A stretch of DNA of 64,000 bases from Nephromyces sp. MM_2019 (lineage: Eukaryota; Apicomplexa; Aconoidasida; Nephromycida), in NCBI GenBank assembly GCA_015657535.1, contig JADHZB010000125.1, positions 62,001 through 126,000 of the forward strand, read 5' to 3'. The notes under the pieces are model-generated. The model ran no database searches, had not been told where the DNA came from, and saw nothing but the letters and a program-made list of their open reading frames with translations. Every line of letters begins with the position of its first letter. Position 1 is the first letter of the stretch. A program made the translations under genes and the position numbers. Shown here piece by piece: positions 1-20,151 of the stretch.

Positions 1-210
1 TTTAGGGCGATCAAAACCACCTTCATAGGTAGAGGCTTGCCATCTCTACATAAGAGATGATGGTTATGTTCCCGTAGTAGCTAGTTCAGCAAAGCACTTC
101 GTTTTAATGAAGCATTGCTAGTATAAAACTGTATAGTTGCAAAATAATATTATTATTCAAAGGGTGTAAGCTATCAGTAAAACAAAAAAATCTCCTTTTT
201 AGGTCCAAAA

Positions 211-2261
211 ATGGTGCAACACGTGAGCTTCACGGCTACGTTTCGCCGGGGCACTTTGCTTTGCCTATTGGGATGCTTCCTTGGTGAGTTGCTTGGCTTT
301 GAATATTAACGTAAGACGGTGTACGACAAAAAATTACGATACTCAACCTCAGAATACTTGCGGGTTTGCCTGTGTTCATCGGTAGACGTATGTCACCTCA
401 TACTTCTACGCATACTTTCCGGCCACAGCAACTTGTTTTAGAATAGTGTACATTTGATAAAGCTAACCCTAATCGTCAGATAAAACTGTCAAATAAAAGT
501 TTAATAGCCAATTCCTTTAATAGTGGAACTGGTACTAAAGAGAAGGCTAGTAAATAATTCATATGTGCCGAATCACTGATGCCCACAGTACGGCCAGGCC
601 CTTTCACAACTGATGCCCTTTTCAGCGAATCAACAAGAATATTTATTATTTGTAGATGCTGCCTTCTGAATCTTACATGAAAATCTTTTCGCGCATACGC
701 ACAACGCTGCACCGTTGGGCACGTTAAATATTTTTTGTTTGTAGCGAATTTTCTGGCACTGGGTAAAGAAGATGGAAGCAGAAGTTTTGCAGTTATGAAC
801 GCTAGGACTGCTCCAATACGCCCTCTTGGCGAATCTTTACTAGAAGGTAATAGTAATATTTGCAAGCACACATAACAGATTAAGAGTGCAATTTTTTTGG
901 CGTATTTCCTCTTTATAAGCTTCAATAAAAAATAATTGCCTAGAGAATGCTTGTACGCAAACTTTGTTTTAGTTTCAGCTTCAACCACTTGGGGTGGGAC
1001 GTACGTGAGCGTTCCAATGGATAGGTCGTACACCGTGAAGTTCCAGTCTGCACCGACATCCTTCACTATTAGCCTTGGAGACTGTCTAGTAGCAACAGTG
1101 AACACTGGCGACAAGGCAGATATTACATATACTGTGAAAGGCAAAGAATCCCAAAAGGAGCGCCTGAACTTCAACTTAATCTATAACATATTGGTGGAGC
1201 GGCTGGCTGATGAGTATCGCCTACGCTTCAAAGCGTTTGGTTCGGGAGAGTGTAAGTCCCAGGTGCTGAAGATTAGCGCAAAAGGTGGTTCCTCCTGTAA
1301 AATGCAAGATATTATTGTGAAGCCAACCGCAGGGGAATCAGAAACTTTTAAAAGGCTGGAAATCAGTCGTGCTATGAAAACTAAGCACAATCTCCTGGTT
1401 CCTAACAATAGTTAGTATAGCTCGTAGTGATATGGGTAAAATGGGCCGTATCATTTAAGACAACATCCGCATCTTGAAAATTGGATTGGATACATTTTTC
1501 ATGATCTGCAATGGCGGCTTTCCTGCTGTGAAGGTTATTTTATTTATCTTCCCTTCTAATGTGTTCAGTAAACTCGGCATGGCGTCAAAGCGTCTTATCT
1601 GCGCCTACGGTGCGCCAGCATCACGCAGGACTAGCGGTAGACGGAAAATGGAATGTCAAGGGCAACACGTCTAACTGCTTTAAAACCAAAAAGGTGCGCT
1701 TTCTGCGATAGCAACTTTGCCAGTGGAGCATCCCCCATTATTGATGTGTATATTCAACAAGATAACCCACATCTGAACAGCTACATCATTCTTTCTTGTG
1801 GTAAAGAGCTATGGTACTGATTATTGGTTTTTTTTAACTGGTAAACGCAGTAGCGGCATACGACATCACTGGCCATAGGGAATTTACTTGGTATCCAAAG
1901 ATATATCTTTGTGCTGGTGCTCACTTTCTCTTTTTTGCAGCAAGGGAACCCGTGGTTGGTAGTGCGCTACTTCGAGGGAGTTCATGTCAACACAGTGCGC
2001 ATACGAAAGGGCTCTTGTAGTGACGATTACTCGGGCCTGGAGGTCAGGTTATTTACTTCAATATATAGAGCCTTTGACAAAAAAACGAATCGGTTTCATG
2101 GTGTGCCATGCTTTCAAAAAAAGGCGAGCCCAGATTCTGAATTCATAGAATTTAGCTGCCTTTATAAAGGGGTTCCCATTGCGACGCAATACGTCTCGGT
2201 GCAGCAAGTTGGTACTGATATCGAGCTCTCTTTCAGCGAGATAGAAGTTCTAACCTGCTAA
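211..2261 (+). CDS. Secreted protein with C-terminal F5/8C (FTP, fucolectin-like) domain
   Basis: Four exons: 211-283, 979-1410, 1569-1693, 1941-2261 (316 codons plus TAA). Every junction is GT-AG and phase-consistent (1, 1, 0). The start is the ATG at 211; the first 24 residues are basic then hydrophobic (LLCLLGCFL), a clear signal peptide, so the product is probably secreted or surface-exposed. Residues about 25-168 are an unassigned beta-rich region with three cysteines. Residues about 169-316 match the F5/8 type C / FTP jelly-roll pattern: AWRQS, then GLAVDG, a Cys, NPWLVV, VNTVRI, an FSC and the closing strand LSFSEIEV. The family binds glycans or lipids, and apicomplexans use it in extracellular adhesion proteins. 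The RxD-type fucose-binding motif of F-type lectins is not obvious, so the ligand is unknown. Intron 1 is long (695 nt). The 1694-1940 intron holds another open frame that I left out. Confidence 0.72.
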
Positions 2262-5200
2262 TTTAGCGAATGAAGATTCAATTTCAAAGGCTGTGAGATG
2301 AATGTATATATAATCTGTGATGTCGCATTGTGGCTTATCTTTTCGCTTGGGGAAATAATGTGTCATGAAATGCATAATTCAAAGGATGCTCAAACTTCTA
2401 CCATATTTTTTACTTCCCCTTGGTAAGCTTCCTGAAAATCTTAAAAGGTTCTCTGGAAATGAGGGCCAGCTTTATCGTATATTCTTTATTTGACTTCACC
2501 GACTGTCTCCCATATAAAATCCCAGAAATTTTTCCACCCTCAATAGGGTATTCTAGTGAATTATTCATTATGAGATACACAGGTGATGCTAATTAGAATG
2601 ACGACTTAACAAAGTTTAGCTTATCAGCTACTACTGCTGTACTATGTACCACTAGCTAGGTTTTTCGCACTGTTTCAAAATCATCTATTCAGCATTCAAG
2701 CCAATGAACTATGAAATATGTCATTACTCATGATCGGCCGCCCGTACAAATGCATGCCTGCTTCCCTGTTGTATACTTCTGAACTATTACCCTGTTTATA
2801 AAAGGTTTATATGCCAAAATATAAATACATGTAGCTTATTTCGCTTCTGGTGCAAACATTGATAGTTCTAAGGAGGCAGAGAAAAACATGCAAGAAATCT
2901 AAGGATTCCATGTGAAGTGAAGTCCAGTGTTACAGCATAGATACCTTCAAAATAAGAACCGAATTCAAGAGTTTTTAAGTATTGGGGTGTATGGAAATAA
3001 TAACGCATTCTGGATATAATAAACCTTTGACGTTATGAGCACCTTGGGAATAGTATAGCTATTAAGCTCGTCGTGGGAATAGCGTATCCCTTAGTTAATC
3101 CTCCTGTGTTGAGATAGCGCATAAGCTTTTCAGTTTAGAAGTAAATTAAACAATGGCTTATCCTGGAAGGCCAAAAATGGTTTTCGATAACTCTTCCGTA
3201 GAATGTAAGTCATCTCGCATCAGTGATAAGAATTGTTTGCTATATTAGCGAGTTATTGGAGGGATAATGAAGCTTAAAAATGAGTATCTCAGCAAAATAT
3301 TACTGCAATTTGAACTGTTGTTCTACCGAGGCAATAAATAGCGGAAAATAAATATCCTTGCATAGGCGAACATGAGTAAATATCTGAATTTTTGATTGCC
3401 TTCTGATGGGACCTAGCGGTATGACAAACTGGCGCTAGGTATTAAAAAAACCGACATACGAGAGTCAGTGACAGCAATGCAACTAACCCTGACGAAATGA
3501 TTGAATTTTAGAAGGAGCTATTATTCGGCTTATTTATATCTCATTATGCCCGAGGTGTAACTCACTTTTGAAGGGACAGCATTGATAAATAAGATTCTAC
3601 TATAACCGAAGACACTACAGAAAGTAGCTCCACTTCAGTCGTACGTGGCCTTATGCACCATGACAGAGTGTACACGCCGTTCCACATAATTCACGGGAGT
3701 AAAGGTCTTGTAATATTGAGCATAATGCCATAACAGGCGTTCTGGAAGAAAAAGAGGTGAAAAATTGTGGCATCACCAGACTTGCTGTTCAAGCTTTGAA
3801 ATATTACAGTAAGAAGTAAAAAACTTGAGCAGGGACAACGCGTCTTAAATCCCCCTGAAAGGCTACATCTTTCTTGAATGGGTTCATTCGTAGTCCTCAC
3901 ATCAGTATTCTCCATCTTCTCAATTCTTCTTGCCCCTTACTATTTAAGCAAATATATATGGTAGAATATTATTTAGAACGATGCAAGAGGGCTTTGAAGC
4001 TGCATTGCGGCGACATACTGTACCACGGATTAGCTGCATATACAAGTGATTTGCAGTACATTAGAAACCAGAGTAACCTCCCCATAAGCAGAATTGTTTC
4101 TAGCAGATCCGAGGGATTAAATTCATAGGGCATTCAGAAGCAGTGAAAGTTTGAATTGAATAATTCCTGTTTTTCAAAGTCTTGATGCTAAAACGTTCCT
4201 TCTAAAGCATGAATTTTTTCGTTCATTGGTAACAAAAAAAGAACTTCCAACAGCCAGATAATTATTTATTTTGTTGCCGCACTCTGTAAGTTGGGTCACT
4301 AGCAAGTGCTGCGCGCCATTTTTAGATATCAAATCATGTATTAGTAACATCTAAAGGGGCTCGTTTCTTTATCAGCCGTAATGCAGATGTATCCAAGAGC
4401 CTAATTGTTATGAAAACTTATAACTAACGAAATTTCCGGGGTTAGAAAATGAAAAAGGCATGTACTTCCGTGTTTCGTTTACTTTTCTTTATATCTGAAG
4501 CGCCTACCGGTGGATTATCCAGCTGAGTATTTCCACTAGCTTGGCAAAAATTGTGGCTTCAAAATACTTAGGCTAGCTAGCTGTTAAAAGAGCATAAGCG
4601 ACTAGCTGCAAACCTCCCAAAGCTTTTTTTTATTCATATATTTTGGAAGCAAGCATATCGACTTATTTTCTGCCTAAAGTGCACAAATATTTACCGAATA
4701 GTGTAATCTTTTTCGCCGTAAGCTTTTTTTAATGGAGCATCAGCTAATGGTTAGTCACATCAAATAATTTCATAGTATATAAGGCAGCTCAAGATGTGAA
4801 GAGCTCAAGCAAGATTTAAGCCGTGCCCACAGGCAATGCACATCAGACAATAAAACTCACTTTTCAATATTTTATGATCACATAAAGCCTAGAATAAGGT
4901 ATTTTGTAAGCTAAAATTCTCAACCCGTATACAAATAAGTAAAAAATGGGTCTCACAACAAATTTTACTGAAATTTAAAGCTTGAGATTTTGGAACAAAG
5001 GCTCTCTTAAATTGGAATGTCCAGTAGCTTTGTCTTCGTGAGAGAATAGCACCTTGTAACAAGTTTTGTGCAGGCGCGCTTAAAATATGAAAGCAAATAC
5101 TTGTAACAAGAGGAAAATAAAGATAAATGGTAGAATTGATGAAGCTGCACAATATACTTTCAAAAAGTTCAAAAAGGCGGAACAATTAGAGCTGCTACAC

Positions 5201-5907
5201 AAGAACTTTTAAAACACGCTTGTTAGAATGTAGCACAGTGCATGCATTATTCTTTATTTACAAAGCCAGAAAATACACGAGTTATAGTAGCCTAAATATT
5301 CCCAGCAATCGCTCTCTAAAGGAAATGAATCAACGAAACATAAAAGCCTTTACCTGCTGCAGCTTCAGGCCTTTCATTCTGAGGAGTGCCAAATACTAGA
5401 AAATTTCCGGTAGTATAATCCGAAATCAGCTTTAAGTGTTTTTTTTTAGTTCCCGCTCACGGACTGCAGAAAATGAAAAAATCTGCCATCAGTCATTAAC
5501 TATTAGGCGGTAGCACCTGTGCATTTTATTCGTGTACTCAGCCCTAAAAAAAGGCCGCTTCCTTCTGACCGAGCTTAGTATCTAATATATTCAATAGGCA
5601 TGGAATACAATCATTAGACGAATGTACTCCTGCAGACTTCCTTCTCAGGTAGAAACCAAAAAGTCTTTTTATTGCAAATAATTTTTTAATGTAAGAGAAA
5701 AAAAATTGCGCCAATTCCTGCCTTTGCCGGTTGGGATTGCGAGTACCGATGCTTAAATCATTTTGTTTGGTGAAATTTTTTTGCATGAAAACCACCATAG
5801 TTAAGGCAATACAGCACAAAAATAAAGCATATATTACATTTTTTAATTGAATGCAAGAGCTTCGAAAATATATAAAGTTCGATACCGGAAAAGAGCGTGG
5901 ATGACTG
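2262..5907. other. Gap without a supported gene
   Basis: AT-rich sequence with short open frames only. A short plus-strand frame from an ATG near 3877 begins with a signal-peptide-like hydrophobic run (FVVLTSVFSIFSILLAP), but I found no convincing continuation. The minus-strand frame at 5544-5819 lies just downstream of the sugar-transporter stop and is probably 3' UTR. No RNA gene or repeat array was seen. Confidence 0.5.
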
Positions 5908-7268
5908 TTAATTTAGCTGGTTATATGTAATATGCAGGAGAATTTGAGGTATTAAATCTAGTGCAGATATACCTTTTGCTGGAGAATCAACGTAAGAAAT
6001 ATTCTTTGCGTATATATAATAAGCCCCTCCAACAAACGTTAAAGCAATGCCCACTATCGTTTGACTTGGAAGCATATTTCGAAAAATTATCATGCCTCCA
6101 ACTGTTTGTAAAACACCCTTGAAAGTCCCAATGATATTAAACGACAGGGGAGAAGAGAGACTTAGCAACGCGTAAATTATCACGCTTAGCGTGGTTGTAA
6201 GCAGGCCTGAAAGTCCAACAAAATTTTCAGTATTTTACGACGCTTAATGAATTTAATCACGAAATAGGATTTAAGTATGAAATTTACAAAATTATAATTG
6301 AGCCCATCATGATCATTCAAAAAAAAAGGAATTGGAACATCTTATGCATAATTAACGGATTTCAAGTGAGCCTATTCAAAATAGTAACAATCAACACATA
6401 TATACGCATATTGCGGTTTAGATTTACCTGAGGAGATAAGTGATATCCAGAATGTGTAGAATTCTTTTTCTTTGAAGTTTAAAGGAACTTCATGAAAAAT
6501 ATTAATCTCACCGAAGATAAGTATGGGGGGAAAAAGAAAGACAACGGAAGCCGTCAAGTTGTACATTAAAAGTCTAACAGAGCTCGATTCTACTAAGTCA
6601 AGGTTTTTTTTTGCGTAAACGTTATATAGCCCCTGCGAAAGACAGCTTACACCACCGTAAAAAGCTCCTGCTGGTTTCAAGGAATTAATATCCAGGGAAC
6701 ATAACATAAATCCAAAAGTTTGAAGGAAGCAAGCTAACAAAATTGGAGCTGGGAAGTGTTCATTGAGCAATACGTAAGAAAGCAAGACAGTTACCAGGAT
6801 TGTTAATGATCGAGCAGCCTGGTAAGTAGCTATTAGAGAATAGCGAAGGCAAATATTCGCGCAAGCAACACAAGCCACAAAAGATAAATGCATCGGAAGC
6901 ATCTTTACAAAAACATTATATTTGAACTCAAACGCGGGTAGATTTACAAATAATTTAAATTGTAATAGTTTCAAAAGATAGCAGCAGGCGTATATACATA
7001 GACCGACAATTTGCTGGATCCATGTTACAAAAATCGGTGATTGACATATAGAAGCAAATATTATCCAATTTAAATACACCACCGCGACTGATATCACGCA
7101 ATAACAGAGCGCTACAAAAATTAGTATAGCAAAATTTTCTGGTAATGTAAGCAAAATATGAACGTCAAACGCTGTCAAAAGCCGTAGCAGGGTAGCTTTC
7201 ACTAGAAAACGCAGCTTGCCACCACTCTCATTCTCCCGTGGGTTACTCTCATCGGGCCGAAGCTCCAT
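5908..7268 (-). CDS. GDP-fucose-transporter-like nucleotide-sugar transporter (SLC35 family)
   Basis: Two exons on the minus strand, 7268-6428 and 6206-5908, joined in phase 1 (G plus GC gives Gly): 379 residues, TAA stop. A multi-spanning membrane protein with about ten hydrophobic segments after a hydrophilic N-terminus. Landmarks of the SLC35C/TPT group include FVTWIQQIVG in the first loop, YQAARSLTILVTVLLSY (equivalent to the NVGRSLT region), NVYAKKNL, and after the intron SSPLSFNIIGTFKGVLQTV (equivalent to the SPLTHNVSGTAK region). Members of this group exchange GDP-sugar for GMP across the Golgi membrane and supply fucosyltransferases. GDP-fucose is the best guess from the overall pattern. 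Related triose-phosphate or UDP-sugar carriers share the fold, so substrate is inferred. Length fits the family (about 350-380). The intron is 221 nt with a GTAAAT donor. Confidence 0.75.
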
Positions 7269-8303
7269 TCTTATGAAATATAACGAACTTCACACATGAA
7301 TGAACGGAAGCAGCAGAGTATTTCTCTATTTTTAGAAAATAGACACCAGTTGATTTAAGATTTAAAGCTCTTTATATGGCTTCATATTGTTCATGTCTTT
7401 TCATAATATTCCCAAAATGTGTACAAGACATTTCTTTGTCAGAGTTTTTACCGTGTTTTCTCCTACAGTTCCCTGCTCCAAGCGAGCTTATTAACTAAAT
7501 CGATGGAGAACGAGTGCGGTAAACCAAATTCAGTGCTTAGCAAAATTCGGTTAAAAGTATACCTTAAATTATATTGTTTTTCCTCGTATAGTGGCACAAT
7601 TTCAGAGTCACTGCCTTCTATTATCAAATTGATAGCAATACAGTAGAAGTAACAGCTTTTCTATACGAAGAAACAAATGCAATAAAACAGTGTCGCCAAG
7701 ATTTGGCGCGACGCGATACCGGTCTAACACACCTGTGATTTAGCGAAAAATAAAGTGACTAAACTAAGCGCAGTCAAGTAAGCAATAAAATCTCCTGCGC
7801 GGAAAGATTGACTGGTAAAACTATTGCAAATCCAGATGCTAGCGGTAGCATTCAGTCCATAACTCTTTGGATTCCTATTTGATAGCTGTCACTATATCTA
7901 GCAGGTCTCCACTGCAGCGACTCAAACTCTAGAAAATCGGGTGCTTCTTATCAGCATAATTCAGGCAAATTTTCTCATACTTGTGCATAATCTATCAGCG
8001 AAGATGAAAGTAGTAAAAGTGCGGGCAGAATCTTTTGTCTTGTGAAGTGACGTGTTAAAAATGATGTGCCCTTCCCTGCTAGGTATTTTTTTGGGTAGAA
8101 TCCAGGTAGGTATTAAGTGATACTTTCAGTGCATTTCAAAAATAGTGGGCTCTACTGCCTTGCTGAGATATTTGCTTGATAGATTATAGAAGGCTTATAT
8201 CAAGCATACCTAACTTACAGCGTGCCAAAATTGCCATCAACCATATAACAGCAATAGCTAGTACTTCAAGGAGGTGGTGATTCATCTTTACCTATTATTT
8301 CAG
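7269..8303. other. Gap upstream of the sugar transporter
   Basis: AT-rich intergenic DNA. A short plus-strand start exon is possible at 7503 (ATG GAG AAC GAG TGC G, followed by GTAAAC), but its phase does not fit the next candidate exon at 8304, so it is not called. The 5' regulatory region of the minus-strand transporter must lie here; no recognisable element was seen. Confidence 0.4.
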
Positions 8304-8680
8304 ATACCTGAGTTATTTGTGAAAAAGTCTACGGTGGTGCGTTTTACCATCGAATATTTTTCAAGCCTTAGCCGCTCATTAGTAGTAATGTCGATAGTAA
8401 GAAGAATCTAGTGAGTTCCACTGTTCATAAAAGCAAAATATATCTTATTTATCTCACGCAGGAAAGAAGCAAATTGTGGACGTCATCATTTCTAACATCT
8501 TTAACGTTGTTTTTGGAGAATCTATTCGGGAAGCTTCAAAGCCTGAAAGCTGGCCAATATAAAGCGGAAATAAGTGCGAAATTGGAGGCAATCATACCAT
8601 CTATCGCATTAATAATAGTAGAATTATATGTTAGCTTACTTTATGTTCTGCCTTCCTTTCATCATTCACTACGTACCTAA
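8304..8680 (+). CDS. Possible 3' exons of an unidentified gene
   Basis: Two phase-0 blocks separated by a 65-nt GT-AG intron (8397-8461). The first, 8304-8396, follows a good acceptor (CTATTATTTCAG) and reads IPELFVKKSTVVRF and onward for 31 codons to a GTAAGA donor. The second, 8462-8680, runs 72 codons to a TAA and contains a helical segment (GQYKAEISAKLEAIIPS) before a hydrophobic end. No family is recognised and no start exon was placed. The same second block is also open in another frame after the acceptor, so the frame is not secure. Treat as a candidate only. Confidence 0.25.
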
Positions 8681-9618
8681 AAGGCTCTCAGCTGCACTTT
8701 TACCTGCTGCTGATCAACAGGATACTGATAAATCCGAATGACATGTGAGCGCAAAGTGCTTTTTCATCTATGGACCATTGTGCAATGTGCATAAAACAGC
8801 TGCTTTTCTTTGGTTCATTTTGCAACAATGTATATTTCATTTAGCTACTCTCGCAATTCGTTTTTAATTGCTGGAATCATTTCTTCGTAGTCCAATGAAG
8901 CAATCTCATGCTTTAAAGTAATACAATGAACTTTGAAAAATCAATTAGGGACAATATCCAAATACATGAAATGTAATCATTGGTTTATTGCTTCTCTGTT
9001 CAAAGATAGATGGCAGGCCCCGACTAAAATGCGCACAGAAGGCGAGGTTCTGGGATCAGGATCGCTTTATCTGTTTAACACAAGACTCGGTCTGCCAGAG
9101 GTTCCACATCTAAATAAAAATTCAGGAAGCTTTATACAGCAGATATACCACAAGCCTGTGTAAATAAAGCACGCCTGCTGGTTACTTCAAATTGAAAAAT
9201 CCTCTTTGAATATGTGCAGATGAATTGCTCATTATTCGTATGCGAATATTTCGAGGAATATGAAGAAAGGAAGCCCATTTTCTTCAAAAAACAGCTGACA
9301 TCTGAAGTCCGATTTCAGTAAAGAAGAAATATAATTTATGTTGATAAAAGTTAGGGCAAAAGTTAATGTGATAAGTATCTAAACTATTCAAGTGGCTATA
9401 TCAATAGTTCGGAAAGCACCCAGTAACGTGTCTACATTGCAGCCAGAGTACAATTGCAAAGAAACGAAAACGTTTTGAGTCCATGGCAAACTATCTGTAA
9501 AACAATGACAAAAGCAACTTAAACCCATCAGGCCAGTCTTCGCTCAGAAGCAGATTAGCATAATGGGACGCCTACCACCCCTGAAAAACGCATGGAGTCC
9601 TCTATATATTTTTGAAGT
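8681..9618. other. Gap without a supported gene
   Basis: AT-rich, with only short open frames on either strand (for example 8933-9163, which looks random in composition). Nothing else was seen. Confidence 0.45.
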
Positions 9619-10866
9619 ATGGAAGGCAACAAATTCTACAAGTACCGTAGCAAGAAGCGACTTGAACCCCGAGTGAGACATCATGTAAGTAACTTAACTA
9701 AAAGCAAATTGGATAGCGCAAATATGCGGCTCCTAGAAATTCTATTATGGCTGCATACAAGAGCATCCTTGGCCAAGCAAAGCTTGAAACTAAACCAGTG
9801 CTAAATACAGTAGGAATAGCTGGGCAGGACTTTATTGAAGTAGTAAGGTGACCACGCGATACGAGTAACGGCATCCCTTTTGGAGGATCGACTTTAAATA
9901 TTGCGGCCGGCTGACTAATTATTTTTATTTTATTCGATCCATTGCAACTATTGAAGCTAATAGTGTCAGACTTAGCAAGAAAGAGGGTTGAAGCCAAAGG
10001 GAGGAGACTTAAACGTTGGCCGCTAAGCAAGATTTAAGCCTGTTCAAGTTGCTAAAATATGCATCAAGTATGCTTGTGCTACGGCTCTGGCGGGCATAAC
10101 TGCGATACTACATCAACTATGAAACTACTGATGGCCGCGGTAGTTGTGACCATCAAGGCCTAAATCGCTTCTGTAGTGGTTACAGCGCCATGATTAAAGC
10201 ATGTAAATATTCCATTGAAGACATTCATTAAGAATAGTAAAATACGGCGCTTTTTCGATCACAATCGCGGCGATAAGGGCAATTCTAGGTATTACAGCTA
10301 AGGAACGGGCTGATGACATTAACTATACCATCTTTGGGTGAGGACTAGTGCTCCACATCGTAGAGGTCGTATTGCTCTAGCAGCAGAAGCCGGGGTGGCG
10401 AAAGCAATAGCCACAACAAAAGAAAGTCTGTTTCTGTCACTATACAGTGCCCAACAGGGATTTTTTATCATCCACCAAAGTTATTGTATTAACAGTATCG
10501 TCATGTAATCACACATGCTGAAGCTTTTAGTATCGATAGAAAAACACAGTGCGCCGCTTGCACCATAATTATTGCCGCCAAATTGACAAAAATATCATGC
10601 TGCAAATTTGCACGAAACTCAATATCCAAATTTACAGTTAAGCATGCAATAGTGCATAAAATACTCAAGGGAATTGCTCTACCTCGTATTAGGGCCAGCA
10701 ATACATTGTGTACCTTTAAGCGAATGATTCGGAGTTTCAAACTACTTCAATGCATCGTGCGGAAAGTTCTTTCTAGTACGAAAAAAGTTAGAATAAAAAG
10801 AACAATCGCTAAGCTCAAAGGGAAACTTTTACCTTTGCCACATAAGTCCAAGGTGCCTACACGGTA
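9619..10866 (+). CDS. Candidate multi-exon gene, basic protein, unresolved
   Basis: A plausible first exon is 9619-9684: ATG, 22 codons rich in Lys/Arg (FYKYRSKKRLEPRVRHH), then GTAAGT. A 32-nt intron (9685-9716) leads in phase to RKYAAPRNSIMAAY and continues to GIAGQDFIEVV. There an in-frame TGA occurs; removing 18 nt (GTGACC...GAG, 9848-9865) restores the frame into SNGIPFGGSTLNIA. Further blocks with protein-like composition lie in changing frames up to 10440. A long open frame from about 10494 to a TAA at 10866 ends very Lys-rich (KKVRIKRTIAKLKGK). The minus strand is also open for 110 codons at 9698-10030, which argues for caution. No family recognised. The block could be a real gene with very short introns or a decayed copy. 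Confidence 0.33.
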
Positions 10867-11900
10867 AATACGCACAGAATGGTTACCAAACGGGTAGAAG
10901 CCCTCGAATTATTGTATTCTACCGTAGAGCTGGGCACTCTGGTTTTTTCATCCTTCGTATTTTAAGCGCCATTCATCTTTCGGTTTTTTTCCAAGTTATG
11001 TCGGAATTTGAGAAATATAAGCTTCTTCGTAGAGCAGCATCTCCATGCAGTAGAAGACAAAAATAATAAAAACAGTCACACTACTTGATAGCGTGAAGAT
11101 CTTCAGAACTCCTAGGCTAAACATTTGGCAAAAATTCGACAAGCGAATGCTTAGTATTAGCCTCAGGAAAGTTACCCAGAGGAATGGGATAGAAGCCGTT
11201 TGAACAGGTATAAAATTTATCCTTGAAAGGCTAAATTAAAGCGCAGAAATTACGAAAAACAAATTCGCAAGGTGATTAAGCAGAAAGCAAGACATACAAA
11301 CGTAAAATACAGCGAAAATGCACAAAACTTTTAGCACCATGCATTCTCATGTCAGTAGCAATATATAAACAAACAAGATAGAAAGATTGATAGAACCAAA
11401 CACCTCACCTAGGGACCCACTAATGAATTTGCAAGTAAGAGTATCTCATTCATTAATTTTACCGACATGCAGAACGTAGGATCAGCTAAAGATTTTTCAA
11501 CGGGCGAAGGAGAAATTGCGTGCTCCGCATTGCTGCAGAATTTATTCGGAAGCAAACTATATCCCGCTGTCAGTTAACACAAATTCACAAAATCTTGGAG
11601 CGGCTCATTTGTATGAATAAATTCGCGAAAACTTAATTAACTGCTTGAAATGATTTCTCCTAGCCAGTTTTACAACGAATTTTCAAAACTCCCAAGGCAA
11701 CTTAAAGATATATTTCAGCAACGACAGCACAGCTGCCAATTGAATTGAGGCAACGCAGGATATACGTTCAAATAGAGTTTATTCTAACACTTAACGAACT
11801 GTACAACTGCAAGTTTATTCAACGTAGGAAAAACTGCGTCGAAGGGATATCCAAATTTCGCATTACAGCGAATTTTACCGGCTAACTTTATATTTCCTTG
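10867..11900. other. Gap with one coding-like fragment
   Basis: Mostly AT-rich. One plus-strand fragment near 11490-11575 reads STGEGEIACSALLQNLFGS and may be an exon linked to the frame at 11901, but I found no phase-consistent join. Otherwise nothing. Confidence 0.3.
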
Positions 11901-12179
11901 ATGGAAGCTAGCTATTTCAATCCAAAAAAAATTCCAAGTGTTTATTCAAACTTCCCCTTACGAATTTGGCAAAAGAGCAACAAAATAATTTTATGCTGCA
12001 AAAAGTTGAAACACTTCAGTGACATACTCTTTGGAGTCTTCAAAGTGCACCTGTATCCACAAGTCTTTGTTTTTCCAGCCAAAAGTTGGCATTTAGCAAC
12101 TCGTATATTAGGGATATATGTTTCAGATATTGAGTCACTAAACGAGAATAACGAGGATTACAACATTTTAAGCCTGTAA
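11901..12179 (+). CDS. Small open frame, hypothetical protein
   Basis: ATG at 11901, 92 codons, TAA at 12177-12179, ending 223 nt from the DHFR-TS stop (convergent). Composition is ordinary for a protein: an aromatic-rich core (FGVFKVHLYPQVFVFPAKSW) and an acidic Asn-rich C-terminus. No domain is recognised. It could be a single-exon gene, the last exon of a gene starting further left, or chance in AT-rich DNA. Confidence 0.28.
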   Translation: MEASYFNPKKIPSVYSNFPLRIWQKSNKIILCCKKLKHFSDILFGVFKVHLYPQVFVFPAKSWHLATRILGIYVSDIESLNENNEDYNILSL

Positions 12180-12402
12180 GAACATGTTAAACGATAATCC
12201 AGCAAAGTAGGCTTGAACACGGATAGACGAGAGTAAGCCACATACTGGTAAGAAAAGCTATCACGCGAATTCCTCAAATAGTAGTCGCAAATACCAAAGA
12301 CTCTCTAAGTTTAATTAAATCGCAGCCATAGAACTTTGCAGTATCCTAAGCAGCAGCTTCAGCGTGAAGCTAATTGGATAAAAATGATACTATTGCACCA
12401 GT

Positions 12403-20151
<7,749 letters not shown>

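Noticed and set aside
476..1174. 232-codon minus-strand frame over the FTP gene
   Set aside because: It covers intron 1 and exon 2 of the FTP-domain gene in antisense; the plus-strand model has a signal peptide, consistent phases and a family match.
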